Part shown: one piece after another, positions 5,756-8,397 of the stretch | Layout of the letters: each line of letters starts with the position of its first letter | Numbering within the stretch: the stretch's first letter is position 1 | Assembly (NCBI GenBank): GCA_023269365.1 | Contig: JAHFTN010000072.1 | Location: 1 to 8,397, forward strand | DNA length: 8,397 nucleotides | Origin: Chlamydiota bacterium | GTDB taxonomy: Bacteria; Chlamydiota; Chlamydiia; Chlamydiales; Rhabdochlamydiaceae | Direction of reading: 5' to 3' | Notes under the pieces: model-generated | Databases searched by the model: none | What the model saw: only the letters and a program-made list of their open reading frames with translations | What the model was told of the DNA's origin: nothing | Position numbers and translations under genes: made by a program

Positions 5756-7288
5756 TCATTGTCTTTTGCCGCAGTACCTCACTAAAACGCGGGCCATTTG
5801 GTTGGGCACATAGGAGTAGGGGGTAATCTGCTGGTCAACAAGGCGTAGGGTTGCAGGGTTTGCTCCCTGATCGATCGCCTTTTGTTTTGCTGTTGTATAG
5901 AGCTTTTCTAAAACCTCTTCTCGGTTGTTTAGACTTACCACGGTATCTACGAGGCCAGAAATTTCTGCAAGCGCAGCGCCATAGGCATTGGCGACATTAA
6001 AATGTTTAGGAATGCAGTACTCTCCTTGGGGAAGAAGCGCTGCACCCCCACCCACTAGCAGGATGGGTAGGTCCCTAGATTCTCCTTGCATTCTTAAAAC
6101 TAGTTCTTCTATTTGAGTTCTGACTTGGGTGAAAACGGCTAACCCCTGGGCCTTATTTATGGGTAAGCACTCTGAGTTAGACTCGGGTATCTTGACATAT
6201 TGCATAAAAAGCGCCACATCCGTGAGCGTTAGCTGATCCCCTCCAAAGCTTAAAGACTGCAGCGCCAGCGCTTTTCCTACGCTTTTGGGGCCAATCTTGG
6301 GTTGCTCTGAGTGAAAATCAATATGGCTGCCTCCTCCAAGGCCGATGGAGAGGACATCGGGCATGGGGAAATTCAAGCTGACGCCGCCTATTGTGGATTT
6401 GTTCAAACTTCTCATAGGAAATCCTCGACGCACAAGACCCACATCAGTCGAAGTGCCGCCGATATCGACGACGATTGCATTGTCTAGACCAGACAGACGT
6501 GTCGCTCCAATGAATGAGTTTGTCGGCCCCGCTGAGATGGTCAATACCGGGTACTCAATGGCTCTTTCGAGCTCGATCAGGCTGCCATCATTTTGTGTGA
6601 CCATCAAAGGGCAAGAGAGTCCCAGTTGCTGACAGGCGGTTTGTAGGGAAACAAATCCTTGTCGCATCACTTTTTTGAGCGCAGCATTTAAAATCGTCGA
6701 GTTCTCCCTCTCGATGAATCCAATCCCCCCAATCTCAGAGGAAAGGGAAATCGGAAATAACTCCCCTGCTATCTCTCGCACAAGAGCAGCAGTTTGCCTC
6801 TCTTGGTCCGCGTTAAGAGGGGAAAATACGCCGACGATAGCAAAGCTCTCTACCCCTTTTGCTAGAAGGCGTTGTATAGCACCCGCTGCCTCTTGAGGAG
6901 AAAAAGGAGTTAGGGGACCCCCATGACACTCCCACCCCCCACCGATGGTTTCTCCTCCTCCAATGACCGCCTCTTTTAATTCTTGAGGCCAGGCAAAAGC
7001 GATGGGCAAAGCTTCTGGTCTTTGCCCTGCAATGCGGATCACTCCGACGCGGAAGAGATCTTTATTTTGTAAAATTGCATTGGTAGCGTGGGTCGTCCCC
7101 AGGAAAACCCCTTGGATCTTCTGCGGATCGACAACGAGAAGTTGTTTTAATGCGCTGCTAAATCCCTCACTGATCTCCTCTGTTGTAGGGGTCTTCACTG
7201 CACAGAGAATCTTCTCATTTTGATCGACGAGGACTGCATCTGTATTGGTTCCCCCGATATCTACACCGATGATATAAACATTTTTCAT
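5756..7288 (-). CDS. hydantoinase/oxoprolinase (HyuA-type) family protein
   Basis: A 510-residue protein of the actin-like ATPase fold. The start is ATG at 7288, with AAGGA (7296-7300) 7 nt upstream; the longer open frame to 7378 adds 30 Arg/Ser-rich residues unlike the family. Motifs in order are VDIGGTNTDAVLVD (9-22, phosphate 1), GTTHATNAIL (64-73), ENSTILNAAL (195-204), ISAGPTNSFIGA (251-262), VDIGGTSTDVGLVRRG (274-289), LSIGLGGGSHID (313-324) and VGGGAALLP (412-420). All ATPase motifs look intact. Family members open cyclic amides such as hydantoins or 5-oxoproline using ATP, often with a HyuB partner; no HyuB is seen here. The partner instead is the DUF917 gene upstream, with which it shares an ATGA overlap (7285-7288), a pairing common in bacteria. 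The length suits the short HyuA class. Substrate unknown; family call firm. Confidence 0.88.
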   Translation of the reverse strand: MKNVYIIGVDIGGTNTDAVLVDQNEKILCAVKTPTTEEISEGFSSALKQLLVVDPQKIQGVFLGTTHATNAILQNKDLFRVGVIRIAGQRPEALPIAFAWPQELKEAVIGGGETIGGGWECHGGPLTPFSPQEAAGAIQRLLAKGVESFAIVGVFSPLNADQERQTAALVREIAGELFPISLSSEIGGIGFIERENSTILNAALKKVMRQGFVSLQTACQQLGLSCPLMVTQNDGSLIELERAIEYPVLTISAGPTNSFIGATRLSGLDNAIVVDIGGTSTDVGLVRRGFPMRSLNKSTIGGVSLNFPMPDVLSIGLGGGSHIDFHSEQPKIGPKSVGKALALQSLSFGGDQLTLTDVALFMQYVKIPESNSECLPINKAQGLAVFTQVRTQIEELVLRMQGESRDLPILLVGGGAALLPQGEYCIPKHFNVANAYGAALAEISGLVDTVVSLNNREEVLEKLYTTAKQKAIDQGANPATLRLVDQQITPYSYVPNQMARVLVRYCGKRQ

Positions 7289-8355
7289 AAAAGGATCCTT
7301 TGTAAAGAAGGTTGATAATCCGCATCGTAGCCAAAGACACGAGGCCCTACGAGTTTTAGCCCTTCTTCTGTTTGCCAAATGTCGGGAGCTGGGATCGAGA
7401 GCAGCGCCACTTGAAGGCCGTAACGCAAAGTTTCACTTGTAATGGGAGTCCCGCTATTTTCTTCTAGAAGCACCAATAGGTCGGGAGTGAGGCCGAGAAC
7501 CTCAGATCCTTTTTTTGCTAAAAGGTACTCATTTTGATAGAGGATTTCAATTTTTTCATCCCCACTTAAAATAGTGACAGACCCTTGTAAGAATCCCCCT
7601 TGAATCGTCTGATCGATGTCGATCAGGGTGCCTCTTGCAAGTACTACCCCTCCCGAAGCTTCCACGCAACTCAAAATAGGATCTCTTCTTTCTTTGCGAG
7701 CCTCTGTAATGCTCTTTCCCAAACGCAACGCTTGGGAAAAGGTCCCTGGGACAACAGCTTCTTTAGCTTCTTGCCTATTCATGGAATACAGACCGATTGC
7801 GCTGCTAGAGCCCATGGCGACTGTTACAGCCCTTGCGATCTCCTCTAACTTCTTTGCATCTGTGGTTTCAATGACAACGCTATTTCCGAGACAATCCACC
7901 ATGACAGCGGGTGTCGCTTTGAGGTTTTTAAGATTACAGCTGCTCATCTGAAGTTCTGGAAATGCCCTTCCGATCATATCTCCATCTAAAAGGGGAAGAC
8001 CCCACTTTGCAGCGATAAGTAGGGGCGTAAAAGCATTAGCTCCTCCGATTTCTGCTGCCATTAACACCGTGACTTTGCGCTGGATCGCCTTTTCAAATGC
8101 ATGCAAGAGCAGATCGAGCTCCCTTCCACTATCGATTTTTTCTATGCCAATGAGCGGTGCTCCCATAAACGAGAGGGGAACCACAAGGTCCTCTTCTTTT
8201 AACTCATCTAGAGAGATCAACTTAACAGGACCATCTCTTTCCATGAGATATCTCGCCATGAGAAGAGCGTAAGAGGGGTCCCCTCCCCCACCCGATCCCA
8301 AAATGGCACTCCCCAAACTTAAATTCTCTAAATCATTTACCGTTAACTGTTTCAT
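7285..8355 (-). CDS. DUF917 family protein (S-methyl-thiohydantoin desulfurase-like)
   Basis: A 356-residue soluble protein. The N-terminal half shows the family marks ILGSGGGGDP (18-27), FMGAP (63-67), AEIGGANAF (101-109) and LPLLDGDMIGRAFPELQMSS (120-139). The C-terminal part carries VVPGTFSQALRLGKSI (201-216) and GLKLVGPRVFGYDADYQPS (332-350). These are characteristic of DUF917, some members of which are now named S-methyl-thiohydantoin desulfurases. The start ATG at 8355 has AAAGG about 5 nt upstream. The TGA overlaps the ATG of the HyuA-type gene in ATGA, so the two are almost surely co-translated and act together, likely on a hydantoin-like ring or similar small molecule. The glycine-rich and acidic motifs are intact and there is no truncation. 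The promoter lies at or beyond the right window edge. Confidence 0.88.
   Translation of the reverse strand: MKQLTVNDLENLSLGSAILGSGGGGDPSYALLMARYLMERDGPVKLISLDELKEEDLVVPLSFMGAPLIGIEKIDSGRELDLLLHAFEKAIQRKVTVLMAAEIGGANAFTPLLIAAKWGLPLLDGDMIGRAFPELQMSSCNLKNLKATPAVMVDCLGNSVVIETTDAKKLEEIARAVTVAMGSSSAIGLYSMNRQEAKEAVVPGTFSQALRLGKSITEARKERRDPILSCVEASGGVVLARGTLIDIDQTIQGGFLQGSVTILSGDEKIEILYQNEYLLAKKGSEVLGLTPDLLVLLEENSGTPITSETLRYGLQVALLSIPAPDIWQTEEGLKLVGPRVFGYDADYQPSLQRILL
7296..7300 (-). promoter_or_regulatory. Shine-Dalgarno deciding the HyuA start at 7288
   Basis: On the minus strand AAGGA lies 7 nt upstream of the ATG at 7288. That ATG forms the ATGA overlap with the preceding stop, and the family motif begins a few residues later. 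Confidence 0.65.
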
Positions 8356-8378
8356 AACTCCCTTTCTTTTTTAAAATT

Positions 8379-8393
8379 ATTTGCATCGCAAAT
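8379..8393. repeat. small inverted repeat upstream of the DUF917 gene
   Basis: ATTTGC-ATC-GCAAAT is a perfect 6-bp inverted repeat with a 3-nt centre, 24 bases before the DUF917 start, in AT-rich DNA where its promoter should lie. It could be an operator half-site pair; it is short enough to be chance. Confidence 0.3.
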
Positions 8394-8397
8394 GATG

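Noticed and set aside
7289..7378. 30-residue N-terminal extension of the HyuA-type protein
   Set aside because: The ATG at 7288 has a Shine-Dalgarno, forms the ATGA overlap and begins the family motif at once; the extension is Arg/Ser-rich and lies wholly inside the DUF917 gene.
7616..7951. Plus-strand open frame of 111 codons
   Set aside because: It is antisense to the conserved DUF917 gene; most likely a by-product of its codon use.

Overview
The window looks like chromosomal DNA of a host-associated, Gram-negative bacterium. A member of the Chlamydiae (environmental or Parachlamydia-like) is my best guess, and another obligate intracellular lineage is possible. The guess rests on a transporter of the ATP/ADP translocase (Npt/Tlc) type, a WaaE/KdtX-type LPS glycosyltransferase, and purine genes that look like salvage rather than full synthesis. 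No rRNA, tRNA, CRISPR array or insertion sequence was seen, so the lineage is an inference.

Layout. Bases 1-246 are the 3' end of a plus-strand TSUP (TauE/SafE-like) membrane permease. It runs tail to tail into an unrecognised minus-strand gene (243-728). Bases 792-4340 hold a tight minus-strand operon of three genes, in transcription order: an IMP dehydrogenase/GMP reductase family enzyme without CBS domains, a SAMHD1-like HD phosphohydrolase, and a 12-TM nucleotide-transporter-like protein. A 101-bp divergent intergenic region (4341-4441) with an 11-bp inverted repeat and candidate back-to-back promoters separates this operon from a plus-strand glycosyltransferase (4442-5164). A perfect 17-bp hairpin follows at 5186-5221. 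Next come the remnant of a ribbon-helix-helix antitoxin gene (5227-5355, minus) and a small two-TM protein (5361-5690, minus). The right end is a minus-strand pair joined by an ATGA overlap: a DUF917 protein (7285-8355), then a hydantoinase/oxoprolinase (HyuA-type) protein (5756-7288).

How the genes may work together. The three-gene operon reads as a nucleotide module, with purine nucleotide interconversion, possible dNTP hydrolysis, and nucleotide or related transport; only the families and the gene spacing are seen directly. The DUF917-HyuA pair is a recurrent bacterial combination linked to cyclic-amide or (thio)hydantoin-like substrates, but the substrate here cannot be read from the sequence.

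Three start codons differ from the longest open frame. The reductase starts at 4340 (not the GTG at 4349), the HyuA protein at 7288 (not 7378), and the orphan at 728 (not 743). Each choice is supported by a Shine-Dalgarno sequence.
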